Source of the DNA: Methanomicrobia archaeon
Lineage (GTDB): Archaea; Methanobacteriota_B; Thermococci; Methanofastidiosales; NM3
NCBI GenBank assembly: GCA_030603445.1
Contig: JAUVXU010000007.1
Coordinates: forward strand, 1-64,000
Length of the DNA stretch: 64,000 bases
Direction of reading: 5' to 3'
The notes beneath the pieces are model-generated. The model was not told where the DNA came from. It searched no databases and was given only the letters and a program-made list of their open reading frames with translations. The position numbers and the translations under genes were made by a program. Of the stretch, positions 27,939-37,500 are shown piece by piece (the stretch's first letter is position 1; every line of letters starts with the position of its first letter).

Positions 27939-28376
27939 ATGTTGAATAGTATACACTCCTGCATGAAATGCGGAACATGTACTGGTTCTTGCCCTTCGGG
28001 TAGGGTCGTATCTTTTAGGACTCGCCAGCTTGTGGAGGAGCATTGTCTTGGTGAGATAGATCTTGATGACATTGCAATATGGTACTGTACTACTTGTTAT
28101 AATTGTATGGAGCGGTGCCCACGAAATATTGATATAACTGATGATATTTTGCGTATTCGTGAGGAAGCATATAAACAAGGAAAAGTCTTACCTCAACACA
28201 AAGATATAATGTCTTATATTTATAGAACGGGGCATGCAGTGCCCATTAATGAGGAGATAAAAGACCTTCGTGAATCATTAGGTTTATCTCGTATTCCGCC
28301 TACGACGCATAAATTCGAGGAAGCGCTCGGAATTGTCAGACTGTTGTTAGAAGAGGGGGGCTTTAATGACAAATGA
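27939..28376 (+). CDS. hdrC: Heterodisulfide reductase-like subunit C, module 1
   Basis: A 145-residue HdrC. Two [4Fe-4S] motifs, CMKCGTCTGSCPSGR (about 8-22) and CTTCYNCMERCPRNID (about 51-66), pass electrons from HdrA to HdrB. The middle and C-terminal helical parts are standard (VLPQHKDIMSYIYRTGHAVP). GGTGG sits 6 bases before ATG 27939. It overlaps hdrB by 11 bases and opens a module hdrC-hdrB-hdrA-mvhD-fdhB-fdhA-like, the same order as module 2 at 49.6 kb. Confidence 0.92.
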   Translation: MLNSIHSCMKCGTCTGSCPSGRVVSFRTRQLVEEHCLGEIDLDDIAIWYCTTCYNCMERCPRNIDITDDILRIREEAYKQGKVLPQHKDIMSYIYRTGHAVPINEEIKDLRESLGLSRIPPTTHKFEEALGIVRLLLEEGGFNDK

Positions 28377-29181
28377 TGAATTTGCTTTTTTTCTAGGATG
28401 TTTAATTCCAAACAGGTTACCTGCGATCGAAAAAGCTTCACGTCTTGTTTGTGATAAGCTTGGTATTCGTCTATATGATATGGATGGGGCATCATGCTGC
28501 CCTGCGCCAGGCGTGATGAAGTCATTTGATAAGAATTTATGGTTAAAACTTGCTGCACGAAACCTCCAAATTAGTGAAAAAATGGGATATGATCTAATTA
28601 CCATGTGCAATGGTTGTTATGGCACCTTAAAGGACGCTTCAATGGAGCTAAAAGAAGATAAAGAGAAGTTATCTGATGTTAAGGAAACTCTAAATCGATT
28701 GGGGTTGTCTTTTGAAAATGTGCCTAATGTATATCATCTCGTAGAGTACCTATACTTTGACTATGGGCTAGATAGGATAAGAGAGACTATTACAAACAAA
28801 TTAAATCTTAATGTAGCAGTACATTATGGATGTCATTTGCTAAAACCAGTAAAGTATAGGCGCAGCGAGAATTTTGAGGTACCACAATTCTTCGATGAAC
28901 TTGTTGAAATTACTGGTGCAAAAAGCATAAATTACCCAGAAAAAAGCACTTGCTGTGGCGCAGGTGGGGGCGTCCGCTCCGGAATGAAAGATGTTTCTCT
29001 TGAAATTGCTAAGAGAAAAGTTGCTTCGATTAAAGGAGCAGATTGTATTGTAACACCTTGTCCATTTTGTCATATGCAGTTAGAACAAGTCTCAAATATC
29101 CCTGTTTTGTATTATACACAACTTTTGGCACTGGCAATGGATATTCCAAAAGATGTTTTGGGATTGGAGGTGGAGCTATGA
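28366..29181 (+). CDS. hdrB: Heterodisulfide reductase-like subunit B, module 1
   Basis: A 271-residue HdrB with both CCG domains: FFLGCLIPNRLP, SCCPAPGVMKSF and CNGCYGT in the first, YGCHLLKP, TCCGAGGGVR and CPFCHMQ in the second. In Hdr these cysteines bind the two noncubane clusters that reduce CoM-S-S-CoB; related complexes in other anaerobes reduce other disulfides. The actual disulfide here is unknown. The last residues overlap the hdrA start (ATGA). Confidence 0.92.
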   Translation: MTNDEFAFFLGCLIPNRLPAIEKASRLVCDKLGIRLYDMDGASCCPAPGVMKSFDKNLWLKLAARNLQISEKMGYDLITMCNGCYGTLKDASMELKEDKEKLSDVKETLNRLGLSFENVPNVYHLVEYLYFDYGLDRIRETITNKLNLNVAVHYGCHLLKPVKYRRSENFEVPQFFDELVEITGAKSINYPEKSTCCGAGGGVRSGMKDVSLEIAKRKVASIKGADCIVTPCPFCHMQLEQVSNIPVLYYTQLLALAMDIPKDVLGLEVEL

Positions 29182-32171
29182 ACAAGACCGCGGCTGTTGT
29201 GGGAGCAGGAATATCTGGAATGCAGGCTGCCCTTAGCCTAGCAGAACGGGGTGTTAAAGTATATCTTATTGAAAAAACATCAAGTATTGGCGGCATTATG
29301 GCTCGTCTTGATAAGACAATGCCGACACTTGACTGTTCTATATGTATTCTTTCTCCATTCATGCTTGCAGTAGATAGGAATCCTATGATAGACATACTTA
29401 CCTTAACTGATATTATCGGCGCTGAAAAAAGCGATATTGGTTACAAGCTAACGTTGCGAAAACGTCCGCGCTATGTCGATATGGACAAGTGTACTGGATG
29501 TCGTGATTGTATGTCAAAGTGCCCAAAGAAGATAACGCTCGAACATGAGGAGCCGTTTGGGACTGTAAAGGCCATTCACTTTGATTTTGACCAGGCAATA
29601 CCTGCTGTGCCATATATAGATGCAGAGAACTGCCTTATGCTAATAAAGGGAACATGTGGCAACTGTGCCAAGTTTTGTGACAAAGATGCAATTGATTTTG
29701 AACAAAAGGAAGAAATTGTTCCCTTAGAAGTTAGTAGTGTTATTTTGGCCACCGGTGCCCGCCCATACATTCCGCTGGATCGTATGGAGTACGGCTATGG
29801 GAGATATAAGAATGTTATTACTGCCATGGAGCTTGAACGCCTGCTTTCTGCATCAGGCCCGACCGAGGGTAATGTAGTACGGGCAAGTGATGGTAAAGAA
29901 CCAAAGAATATAGCATTTATAAATTGTGTTGGTTCTAGGGATTTGAAAACAGGGCGAGGATACTGTTCAAAAGTATGTTGCATGTATGGGATTAAAGAGG
30001 CCCTTCTTGTAAAGGACCACGACCCGGGTGCAAATGTTACAATATTTTATATTGATATTCGTGCAAGCGGGAAAGGCTATGAGGAGTTTTTCCAAAATGC
30101 TAAGGATTCTATTCGCTTTGTGCGAGGCCGACCGGGTGAAATATTAGAACATGAGGGCAACGATTTATTAATTCGTTATGAGAATACGGAGACCCAGGAA
30201 GTTATTGAAGAATGTTTTGATATGGTTGTCCTAAATACGGCGCTTGTTCCCTGCGAGGAAACACAACAACTTTCTGAGATGTTTGATATTTCTGTAAATA
30301 ACTATGGTTTTTTCATGCCATCCAAAGACATTTCATGTCCGATTGATACAAAACAAGACAACGTATTTGTTGTTGGTGCTTGTCAGGGTCCAAATGATAT
30401 AACCGATTGCGTTTCACAATCAATAGGGGCTGTTTCAAAAACTTTCTCTATGAAAGGAGATATCAAACAAAAGGAGAAAAGGTCTTTGCCCGGGGCGTCA
30501 GGTAAAGATCCACGCATAGGAGTATTTGTTTGTCATTGTGGGAAAAATATAGGCAAGTATGTGGATGTGAAGGATGTTGTAGAGTATGCAAAAAAGCTCC
30601 CCGATGTTGTTTATGCGGAAGATTCGCTGTTCACCTGTTCAGATCAAGGTCAAAAATCAATTAAGGACACGATAAAAAAGGAAAAGCTAAATCGCGTCGT
30701 CGTTGCCGCATGTTCACCAAAAACACATGAAAACACATTTCAAGAGGCTCTGATTGAAGCAGGATTGAACCCGTATATGCTTGAAATGGCAAATATCAGA
30801 AATCAGTGCTCATGGGTGCACTCGAAACAATACGATTTGGCGACCCAGAAAACTAAAGATCTTGTTCGTATGTCTGTTGCAAAAGCCAGATTGCTAGAGC
30901 CATTGTATCAACGCGAAGTTGATGTAGTTCAGCATGTTGCTGTTATTGGCGGGGGATTTACCGGTATGGCTAGCGCGTTGGAAATGGCAAAAAATGGTTT
31001 TAGGGTCTCTCTTATCGAACGTGAGTCTAAGCTTGGGGGAAAAGCAAGCGTTACAAACAAACAAAAAGATGGCACTATTCCCGAGGAATTGGCGGAAATG
31101 ATGGCAAATCATCTAGAAGAGAGTAATAACATTTCCGTGTTCTTATCAAGCGAAGTTGAAAATGTCGAAGGGTTTGTTGGAGATTTTATACTAGACGTGT
31201 CAACTCCTAATGGTATTGAAAAGATAGAATGCGGCACAGTTATAATTGCTACTGGATTCGATTCTGCTGATGTAAAAAGCAGTGGTTACACAACTTCTGA
31301 AAGTGTAATTACCGATGAAAAGTTCAGTTCAATGGTTAATTGTGGCATGCTTGATGGGAAGAATTATGTCTTTATTTTATGTGTTGGCGCACGAAATGAA
31401 CAAAATCCATATTGTTCTAAGTTTTGTTGTATTTCTTCTCTTAATCATGTGCGGTGTCTGTTAGAGGATAAACCAGATGCAAATGTAACGGTTCTGTATC
31501 GTGACATAAGGGCGTATGGTTATCATGAGGATACATACAGGGAGGTATCAGAGAAAGGTGCTAACTTCATACGTTACAGCCCCGAGATGATGCCACATAT
31601 AGATATAGATAAAAAAGTAGTGGAAGTGTACGATACAACATCTTCCAAAACAAGGACTATAGAGTTTGATTACTGTGTGTTAGAACGAGGAGCCATACCT
31701 TCAAAAGGTACAACAAAATTACGTAAACTATTCAAAATGTCTGTTGTTTCATCTGGATTTTTTGCTGAAGCGCACCTCAAGCTCGCTCCTTTAGACACGG
31801 CACTTGATGGGGTCTTTATTGCAGGTAGCTGCCAGTATCCAAAAGGGATATCAGAGGCCATAACACAGGCAGTATCTGCTGCAGGAAGGGCATCTATAGC
31901 CATGGGGGGAGGTACGTATAGTGCAATTCCAATAACTGCATCAATTGATGAGAATAAGTGCATTGCTTGTAAATTATGTATGGATATGTGCCCATACAAG
32001 GCGCTGCAGATGTCAGAGAACGGAATACATATGGAAGTAATCACAGTTTCTTGTAAGGGGTGTGGCACTTGTGCAGCATTTTGCCCATCAAATGCAATAA
32101 CAATCTCAGGTTTTACTTACAAGCAAGAAAAAGAGAAGTTAAAGGCTATTTTTGAGGGGTCGATGGAATGA
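29178..32171 (+). CDS. hdrA: Double-length HdrA fusion, module 1
   Basis: A 997-residue flavoprotein equal to two HdrA units in tandem. Unit one (1-430) has an FAD loop [12 protein letters not shown] near 8, a Fd insert with C105-C108-C111-C115 and C152-C160-C163-C167. Unit two (from about 446) starts with the usual HdrA N-terminal domain ([39 protein letters not shown]), a second FAD loop [14 protein letters not shown] near 590, and ends with two [4Fe-4S] motifs ([11 protein letters not shown] and [11 protein letters not shown], about 928-965). Unit two lacks the Fd insert. HdrA is where flavin-based bifurcation occurs. ATG 29178 overlaps hdrB and is preceded by GGAGGTGGAG; the longer frame from 29043 is rejected. 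Confidence 0.92.
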   Translation: MNKTAAVVGAGISGMQAALSLAERGVKVYLIEKTSSIGGIMARLDKTMPTLDCSICILSPFMLAVDRNPMIDILTLTDIIGAEKSDIGYKLTLRKRPRYVDMDKCTGCRDCMSKCPKKITLEHEEPFGTVKAIHFDFDQAIPAVPYIDAENCLMLIKGTCGNCAKFCDKDAIDFEQKEEIVPLEVSSVILATGARPYIPLDRMEYGYGRYKNVITAMELERLLSASGPTEGNVVRASDGKEPKNIAFINCVGSRDLKTGRGYCSKVCCMYGIKEALLVKDHDPGANVTIFYIDIRASGKGYEEFFQNAKDSIRFVRGRPGEILEHEGNDLLIRYENTETQEVIEECFDMVVLNTALVPCEETQQLSEMFDISVNNYGFFMPSKDISCPIDTKQDNVFVVGACQGPNDITDCVSQSIGAVSKTFSMKGDIKQKEKRSLPGASGKDPRIGVFVCHCGKNIGKYVDVKDVVEYAKKLPDVVYAEDSLFTCSDQGQKSIKDTIKKEKLNRVVVAACSPKTHENTFQEALIEAGLNPYMLEMANIRNQCSWVHSKQYDLATQKTKDLVRMSVAKARLLEPLYQREVDVVQHVAVIGGGFTGMASALEMAKNGFRVSLIERESKLGGKASVTNKQKDGTIPEELAEMMANHLEESNNISVFLSSEVENVEGFVGDFILDVSTPNGIEKIECGTVIIATGFDSADVKSSGYTTSESVITDEKFSSMVNCGMLDGKNYVFILCVGARNEQNPYCSKFCCISSLNHVRCLLEDKPDANVTVLYRDIRAYGYHEDTYREVSEKGANFIRYSPEMMPHIDIDKKVVEVYDTTSSKTRTIEFDYCVLERGAIPSKGTTKLRKLFKMSVVSSGFFAEAHLKLAPLDTALDGVFIAGSCQYPKGISEAITQAVSAAGRASIAMGGGTYSAIPITASIDENKCIACKLCMDMCPYKALQMSENGIHMEVITVSCKGCGTCAAFCPSNAITISGFTYKQEKEKLKAIFEGSME

Positions 32172-32584
32172 GCTTTGAACCCAAGATATTGGCATTTTTG
32201 TGCAACTGGTGCTCGTATGGGGCAGCAGATATGGCAGGGACCTCCCGTTTGCAATACCCTTCCAATATTCGCATCATTCGATTCATGTGTAGTGGAAGGA
32301 TAGATCCAAATTTTGTAATTGAAGCATTCTTGCGCGGCGCTGACGGGGTGATGATAACTGGATGTCATATTGGCGACTGTCACTATATAGATGGAAATTA
32401 CAAGACTGTGCATCGTTATGAATTCCTTAAAGAATATCTTGACACACTTGGAATTGGCTCAGAGCGTCTTACATTAGAGTGGTGCTCTGCGGCAGAGGGG
32501 ATGAAATTCTCCCAAAAAGTTACCGAATTCACAGAACGTATTCGAAAACTTGGACCAAGCCCAATAAAAGGTGATGAGCAATGA
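32168..32584 (+). CDS. mvhD: MvhD-type [2Fe-2S] electron-transfer subunit, module 1
   Basis: A 138-residue MvhD, which carries electrons from the hydrogenase or formate dehydrogenase part to HdrA. The cluster Cys lie in [17 protein letters not shown] (about 10-26), FMCSGRI near 40 and [15 protein letters not shown] near 64. It overlaps hdrA by 4 bases and fdhB by 4. About two thirds of positions look the same as in its module 2 paralogue at 52.9 kb, so the two modules share an ancestor. Confidence 0.93.
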   Translation: MSFEPKILAFLCNWCSYGAADMAGTSRLQYPSNIRIIRFMCSGRIDPNFVIEAFLRGADGVMITGCHIGDCHYIDGNYKTVHRYEFLKEYLDTLGIGSERLTLEWCSAAEGMKFSQKVTEFTERIRKLGPSPIKGDEQ

Positions 32585-33738
32585 ATTCAAAATCATTTTG
32601 GGGTTGGTCATCAACTGAAGCATTGCGTGAGGGTGGTGAGTCAGGGGGATTTGTCACATCGTTTCTTGAAAGTATTGTGGGTAAGTACGACAATATACTA
32701 GCAGTACGCAAGACAGGCACCGTTTTTGAGGGGGCGGTCATGTCAATTGACAGTAAAGAGGATGCGATAAAGACGCAGGGCGCTTTGCATGCTGTATGTA
32801 TGGAGCTATCCCATTACATCAAGAAAGGAGAAAGGACCGCCATTGTCCTAAAACCATGTGATGCACGTGCGGTCATAGAGAATATGAAAAGGAATCATGT
32901 CGAACGCGAAAATGTGCTGTTGATAGGTTTAAATTGCGGTGGGACTCTGCCGCCAGTAGACACAATGAGATTTATTGACAATTATTTTGAATTGGCTCCA
33001 GAAGATATTGTAAAGGAAGAAATAGCTAAAGGAAAAATCATTTTTAAAACCACTTCTGGTAAAGAGTTTTGGAAAACCATCGATGAAATCGAGGAAGAAG
33101 GATTTGGCAGGCGTGAGAACTGCAGATACTGCGATGTTAAGATCCCTTCGATGTGCGATATAGCTTGTGGAAATTGGGGCACTCCAGCAGGAAAGAACAT
33201 CACATTTGTAGAAGTATTCACTGAAAATGGAAATAATGCGCTCGAACAGGCTGTTAGAGAAGGTTTCATTAATGTCGGGGAGCCTTCTGAGAAGATGATA
33301 GCCGTCCGATCAAAGATAAATGGCATCATGAAGAAGATGGCAGGTGGCTGGAATAAAAGAATAATTGGCCGTTTGCGAAATATGCCAAACGAGGAGCGCC
33401 TGGCATATATTAAAAATGTGCTATCTCCTTGTATCGCATGTTACGCATGCAGAAAGGCATGTCCAGTGTGCAAATGTGGCGATGATTGTAAATGCATGCA
33501 GATGGATCCTGACGATTCCCTCCCTATATCTATTTTTCATTCAATACGTTTGTTGCACCTTACAGAGTCATGCATAGGGTGTGGAAATTGTAGTGACGTC
33601 TGTCCTGTTGACATACCACTAGCACATTTGCATCAGCTTTTTGCTAGAAACTATGAGAAAAAGACAGGATATAAACCTGGGATGTCTATTGAGGACATAC
33701 CACCCTTATCTCGAGGTGATCTGCCTGAAGGTTATTGA
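32581..33738 (+). CDS. fdhB: FdhB/FrhB-type F420-reactive iron-sulfur flavoprotein, module 1
   Basis: A 385-residue FdhB/FrhB-family subunit. The N-terminal half has the FrhB domain ([32 protein letters not shown]). The middle keeps the C-terminal FrhB flavin/F420 region: [20 protein letters not shown] (about 178-197) with [17 protein letters not shown]. The C-terminus has two [4Fe-4S] motifs, [14 protein letters not shown] near 281 and [16 protein letters not shown] near 330. It would pass electrons between F420H2 and the Hdr complex. The full flavin region contrasts with the shortened paralogue of module 2. GTG of the next gene lies within its end. Confidence 0.85.
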   Translation: MNSKSFWGWSSTEALREGGESGGFVTSFLESIVGKYDNILAVRKTGTVFEGAVMSIDSKEDAIKTQGALHAVCMELSHYIKKGERTAIVLKPCDARAVIENMKRNHVERENVLLIGLNCGGTLPPVDTMRFIDNYFELAPEDIVKEEIAKGKIIFKTTSGKEFWKTIDEIEEEGFGRRENCRYCDVKIPSMCDIACGNWGTPAGKNITFVEVFTENGNNALEQAVREGFINVGEPSEKMIAVRSKINGIMKKMAGGWNKRIIGRLRNMPNEERLAYIKNVLSPCIACYACRKACPVCKCGDDCKCMQMDPDDSLPISIFHSIRLLHLTESCIGCGNCSDVCPVDIPLAHLHQLFARNYEKKTGYKPGMSIEDIPPLSRGDLPEGY

Positions 33739-35155
33739 TTCACATTGTCCTGGATGTAGCATACTATGCGGTGTTCATATAATCGATGATGATGAAGGGA
33801 TTGATATAGAATTTATGAAAAGTTGTACTATTAATAGCGGAAAGCTATGTAAGTTTGGAATAGATCTTCCAAAATTTTATTCTTCTCCAAAACAGGAACC
33901 TTATGTCTATGGGAAAAAGGTTTCATATGACGATGCAATAGCGGCAACAGCAGATGCACTAAAATCATGGGAAAATACTCGTGGCATGAGTGAAGGAGTA
34001 ATATTGTGTACAGGCGATGCAACATGTGAAGAATTGTTGGTATTGGGCAAGCTTGCTAAAAAAGCAGATATGGTCTGTGCAACAGGTCTTGGGAAGATAG
34101 TTAGCACGATAGGAGGTACGACACTACTTCGCAAGTCATCTAATTTTAACATAATAGAATATGCAAAATCGATTATTCTTGTAGATATAGACCCCTATTA
34201 TCAGTATCCATTAATTGCCAGAAAGCTACAAATTGCTAAATCCAACGGCGCCCATATTATTTCAATTGGAACAGAAAAGCCCCATATAGACCATATTGTG
34301 GATGAGGTAAAACTCATACATCCCTCCAAAATGCAAAAGGAACTTGAATCTTTGTGCGAATCGGTTTCCTCAGAAACACTGTTTATAACATCATTAGGAA
34401 TATATTCAGATCTTTCTACTATAGCAGCGATAAACAATAATTGTACAAAACAATATTCTCGCATAATGTATATGAAAGACTTTGCAAATACTGAAGGGTC
34501 TTTAGTACTTGGTATTGATACCAAGAATAATAGTATTGAGGATATCATAGAAGGCATGGAATCAGGAAAGATAACAGCTCTTTTTTTGATAGAATCTCCC
34601 CTTTATGAGAGTTATATAGACAATGAACGTTTTAGGAATGCTTGTCAGAATCTACAACACCTAATAATCTTGCAATCACGTGCTACATCTGTTCCAAACA
34701 ACGCAATAATGCTACCATTACCCTTGTTTTATGAACGAAAGGGCACTCTTATAAACGTTTGTGGTAGATTTCTTTCCCTCAAGGGAGACAAGGAAGGTGT
34801 AGCAGGGGTAAGCAATGACATATTAGAAAAATTAGGTGCTAAGAAACTTAGCTTTGAAACGCTTACACAAGAAGCAGTGGATCGTTATAGTAAGTGGAAG
34901 TCATTGATACCAGAACGTAGCACTGTAGAGGTCCCAAAATCCGCAGTAGATAGTGGTCCGTGCCACAAGTATATTTCTAATCCTTTCTTAGTTAGAGGTT
35001 TGCCATATACGCCTTGCAAGAGGGTTGGCAAAGGACTATATCCTAAGGCAAAGAAAAAGGAACGATACGCAGTGTTACAAGATATCGCTGAGAATGTTGT
35101 TTTATCGTATGAAAAGGACACAAGGTTTAGAAAGGTATTAGATATTTATGAATAA
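33716..35155 (+). CDS. Short FdhA/NuoG-like protein without Mo/W ligand, module 1
   Basis: A 479-residue protein of the molybdopterin-oxidoreductase family. The N-terminal [4Fe-4S] Cys are present ([13 protein letters not shown] and GKLCKFG). The fold runs on (FYERKGTLINVCGRFLSL matches the late FdhA/NuoG segment), but where formate dehydrogenase or FwdB have the ligand Cys/Sec in a Cys-His-Gly or CHAS context, this reads MVCATGLGKIVSTIGG with no residue at that place, and the last cofactor-binding domain is missing. It is likely an electron-relay or scaffold like NuoG. The start is GTG 33716 inside fdhB (23-base overlap); no ATG is available. It ends module 1. Confidence 0.75.
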   Translation: MICLKVIDSHCPGCSILCGVHIIDDDEGIDIEFMKSCTINSGKLCKFGIDLPKFYSSPKQEPYVYGKKVSYDDAIAATADALKSWENTRGMSEGVILCTGDATCEELLVLGKLAKKADMVCATGLGKIVSTIGGTTLLRKSSNFNIIEYAKSIILVDIDPYYQYPLIARKLQIAKSNGAHIISIGTEKPHIDHIVDEVKLIHPSKMQKELESLCESVSSETLFITSLGIYSDLSTIAAINNNCTKQYSRIMYMKDFANTEGSLVLGIDTKNNSIEDIIEGMESGKITALFLIESPLYESYIDNERFRNACQNLQHLIILQSRATSVPNNAIMLPLPLFYERKGTLINVCGRFLSLKGDKEGVAGVSNDILEKLGAKKLSFETLTQEAVDRYSKWKSLIPERSTVEVPKSAVDSGPCHKYISNPFLVRGLPYTPCKRVGKGLYPKAKKKERYAVLQDIAENVVLSYEKDTRFRKVLDIYE

Positions 35156-35182
35156 CCTAATATCTCATTATATTTTTTTTAA

Positions 35183-35374
35183 TCATTCAACATTTGATAT
35201 CTTTAGCTCTGCTTCTTTGAGTAGTGTGTTGCAATGATCGATTATTTTTTTTCCAAGTTCGTAGTTATCCATAGCATCATTAAGTGAAATATCTCCTATA
35301 TCAAGTTCTTTTACTATCTTTTCTAGCTCTTGGATACTATCCTCAAAACTTAATGTTTCAATATTACTGCTCAT
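35183..35374 (-). CDS. xseB: Exodeoxyribonuclease VII small subunit
   Basis: A 63-residue XseB (SFEDSIQELEKIVKELDIGD then ISLNDAMDNYELGKK), a helical hairpin that binds XseA. It overlaps the end of xseA by 11 bases. Typical in bacteria, found in some archaea only; both subunits are present here, so the enzyme is probably complete. Confidence 0.9.
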   Translation of the reverse strand: MSSNIETLSFEDSIQELEKIVKELDIGDISLNDAMDNYELGKKIIDHCNTLLKEAELKISNVE

Positions 35375-36596
35375 TTTTGTTGTCTCCTTTTCTTATTTCT
35401 GCCTGCAACGTACCATCCTTTAGTTGCAGTGTTACTATATCACCCAAATGCACAGATTTCACTGATCTTATCAATTTTCCTTCTTTATATACTAACGTAT
35501 AGCCACGCTCCAACACGGCAAGTGGGTTAATAGATTCGAGCACTTCTATTTTTTTAGATATCAGATTGGACATCTTTTCAAGTGTGCGCTTATATGTTGT
35601 GTCAAGATCGCGGGAAGTATAAACTAATGCTTGCTGTTTTTGTTCAAGCATTATGCGGGGGCTCTTTCTTTCTAACTTTAGGTCCAATGCTTCTAGCGTC
35701 TGTTTGCTTGAGGCCATATAGTATATTGTGGCCTTCTTGAGCTGTTCAAACATGCGCTTCATTTTGGCCATTTCATCATAAACATTAACAGTGGCCTTCT
35801 CTGCAGCTTGGGTAGGCGTTGTTGCTACAACGTCTGAAACGAACTCTGCTATGGTGTGGTCTACTTCGTGTCCCACTCCACATATCACCGGCTTCTTTGT
35901 TTTAGCTATTGCTCTAGCAACTATCTCTTCATTAAAAGGCCATAGTTCTTCTATGGATCCCCCGCCTCGTGCTAGAATAATTGTGTCAATTGAAGGGATG
36001 TCATCTGCTAACATTAGAGAGTGTGCAATATCTTTTTCAGCTCCTTGCCCCTGAACGCGGGTGGGTATTACAATAAGCTCAACGAAAGGATTGCGTCTAA
36101 AGAATTGGTCTATGATGTCTTGTAGTGCAGCACCGTCTTTTGATGTAACTATTGCAATTTTTTTAGGAAATGGGGTTATACTCTTTTTTTCGGAAATATC
36201 AAAGAGGCCTTCTTGGCTTAGCTTGGATTTAAGGGTCAAGAATTGGGCATATAGTGCTCCTTTTCCTTTGTCAATTACATCTTTTACAATGCAGCTAATT
36301 TGTCCATAAGGGGCATAGAAGTTTATCTTGCCTCTAACGATTATAGTTTTTCCTTCCAAAGGGAGGGATGTACATTTACTCACGTTATTTGAGAACAAGG
36401 CACATTTTATCCTTGCGTGTTCATCTTTTAAATCAAAATACATATTCCCGTGGGAATGTGACACGCGAAATATCTCTCCAACTACATAGACGTCTTTAAG
36501 CATTTCTTGATTATCAATAGCTATTGAAACCTCTCTACAAAGTTCCTTTACAGTTATTGGGTGTTCTGGGTCCATTTGTATAAAAAGCATTTTCAT
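35364..36596 (-). CDS. xseA: Exodeoxyribonuclease VII large subunit
   Basis: A 410-residue XseA, an exonuclease that degrades single-stranded DNA to oligonucleotides. The N-terminal OB domain (VGEIFRVSHSHGNMYFDLKD) binds DNA; the catalytic core has KIAIVTSKDGAALQDII (about 140-156), ILARGGGSIEELWPFNEE near 216 and CGVGHEVDHTIAEFVSD near 245. A coiled-coil region for XseB follows and the C-terminus INPLAVLERGYTLVYKEG is standard. Three ATGs lie close together (36596, 36590, 36575); none has a ribosome site. Confidence 0.92.
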   Translation of the reverse strand: MKMLFIQMDPEHPITVKELCREVSIAIDNQEMLKDVYVVGEIFRVSHSHGNMYFDLKDEHARIKCALFSNNVSKCTSLPLEGKTIIVRGKINFYAPYGQISCIVKDVIDKGKGALYAQFLTLKSKLSQEGLFDISEKKSITPFPKKIAIVTSKDGAALQDIIDQFFRRNPFVELIVIPTRVQGQGAEKDIAHSLMLADDIPSIDTIILARGGGSIEELWPFNEEIVARAIAKTKKPVICGVGHEVDHTIAEFVSDVVATTPTQAAEKATVNVYDEMAKMKRMFEQLKKATIYYMASSKQTLEALDLKLERKSPRIMLEQKQQALVYTSRDLDTTYKRTLEKMSNLISKKIEVLESINPLAVLERGYTLVYKEGKLIRSVKSVHLGDIVTLQLKDGTLQAEIRKGDNKNEQ

Positions 36597-36619
36597 TTTA
36601 TTTAAAGATTATGAACAGA

Positions 36620-37036
36620 TTAATTTTTCTGTTTTGAAATGCGGTATTCTTTCCAGGATACGTTTCCCTTTAATATCGTTTCACGCAAATTGCGTTCAGT
36701 TGTTGAAAGTTTTGAATTTCCAGTTTTTACTTCTACAAAGACCACTTCATTAATATTTTTATGTTCCATGCCTTTGAAGACTATGAAGTCTATTGGTTTA
36801 CCGATAAATCTTACTTCTGTCGGTGCATAAGGAAAATCAGGAAGGTAAGGTGCAAGTTGTTCTGTGAACTGTCCTTCTAGTACAGCGCGCGAACGGGTCG
36901 TGGCGTCTTTGCGTATAGATGGCACTTCTTTTTCCCACATCCTGTTAGTTTTTGCAATTCCTAGTTTAACTCCAAAATATGTGCCTATAATCAAAAAAAT
37001 AATGGCTATTATTAGAAATATCGTTAAATCATACAT
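36620..37036 (-). CDS. Membrane-anchored Holliday-junction-resolvase-like protein
   Basis: A 138-residue protein of the Endonuc_Holliday-like family (PF10107 type). One N-terminal membrane helix (LTIFLIIAIIFLIIGTYFG) is followed by a PD-(D/E)xK-like domain: FIGKPIDFIVFKGM near 80 with Asp, then EVVFVEVKTGNSKLSTTERN near 100 with Glu-x-Lys. Acidic and Lys residues of the nuclease core are therefore intact. ATG 37036 follows GGTGA. It lies 23 bases upstream of xseA on the same strand, hinting at a DNA-processing operon. Confidence 0.8.
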   Translation of the reverse strand: MYDLTIFLIIAIIFLIIGTYFGVKLGIAKTNRMWEKEVPSIRKDATTRSRAVLEGQFTEQLAPYLPDFPYAPTEVRFIGKPIDFIVFKGMEHKNINEVVFVEVKTGNSKLSTTERNLRETILKGNVSWKEYRISKQKN

Positions 37037-37272
37037 TTTTTCACCTAACAATTATGCCTTTGGGCGCATGGTATTTGTTTATATGTTTAATAAAATAAAT
37101 TCTTGAAAATATAATTTGGAAGAAATGTGTTGTTTATATAAACAATTATCTGACATGCAATTTATATATTTAGTTAGAGAGAGCGATTAAAAGTAAAGAT
37201 ATACGTGTTATATTCTCCACGTTTTGTAATAATTTGCGGGATTTGTCTTTTTTTTATTATATTGTGAAAATA

Positions 37273-37360
37273 TGGTGCGGGGGAAGGGATTTGAACCCTC
37301 GAACCTCTACAAGACTAGGCCCTGAACCTAGCGCCTTTGACCAATCTCGGCAACCCCCGC
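37273..37360 (-). tRNA. tRNA-Leu (CAG)
   Basis: On the minus strand a class II tRNA reads from 37360. The acceptor arms GCGGGGG and CCCCCGC pair fully, the anticodon stem CTAGG/CCTAG closes the loop TTCAGGG with anticodon CAG, a long variable arm is present, and the T arm has GGTTCAAATCC. The discriminator is A and the 3' CCA is encoded (37275-37273). No intron. Confidence 0.93.
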
Positions 37361-37397
37361 AAAACACTTTGATAATTTGGTGTTCAGTCTGTATGTT

Positions 37398-37408
37398 TAT
37401 ATTTAAAG
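37398..37408 (-). promoter_or_regulatory. TATA box of tRNA-Leu
   Basis: On the minus strand CTTTAAATATA lies about 40 bases upstream of the tRNA 5' end, leaving a short 5' leader for RNase P processing. It is the only good box between the tRNA and the convergent-side GH16 gene. Confidence 0.45.
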
Positions 37409-37500
37409 TTTTCTTTTTTGATTTGTGCATAAAAAAGAGACCATTTTATTTCATATATCTTATTATGGGCACCATACATAAGGCCGCCCTATCAGCCCCT

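Noticed and set aside
29043..29177. 45-codon N-terminal extension of the module 1 HdrA
   Set aside because: It lies within hdrB; ATG 29178 has GGAGGTGGAG and gives the FAD loop at the proper distance.
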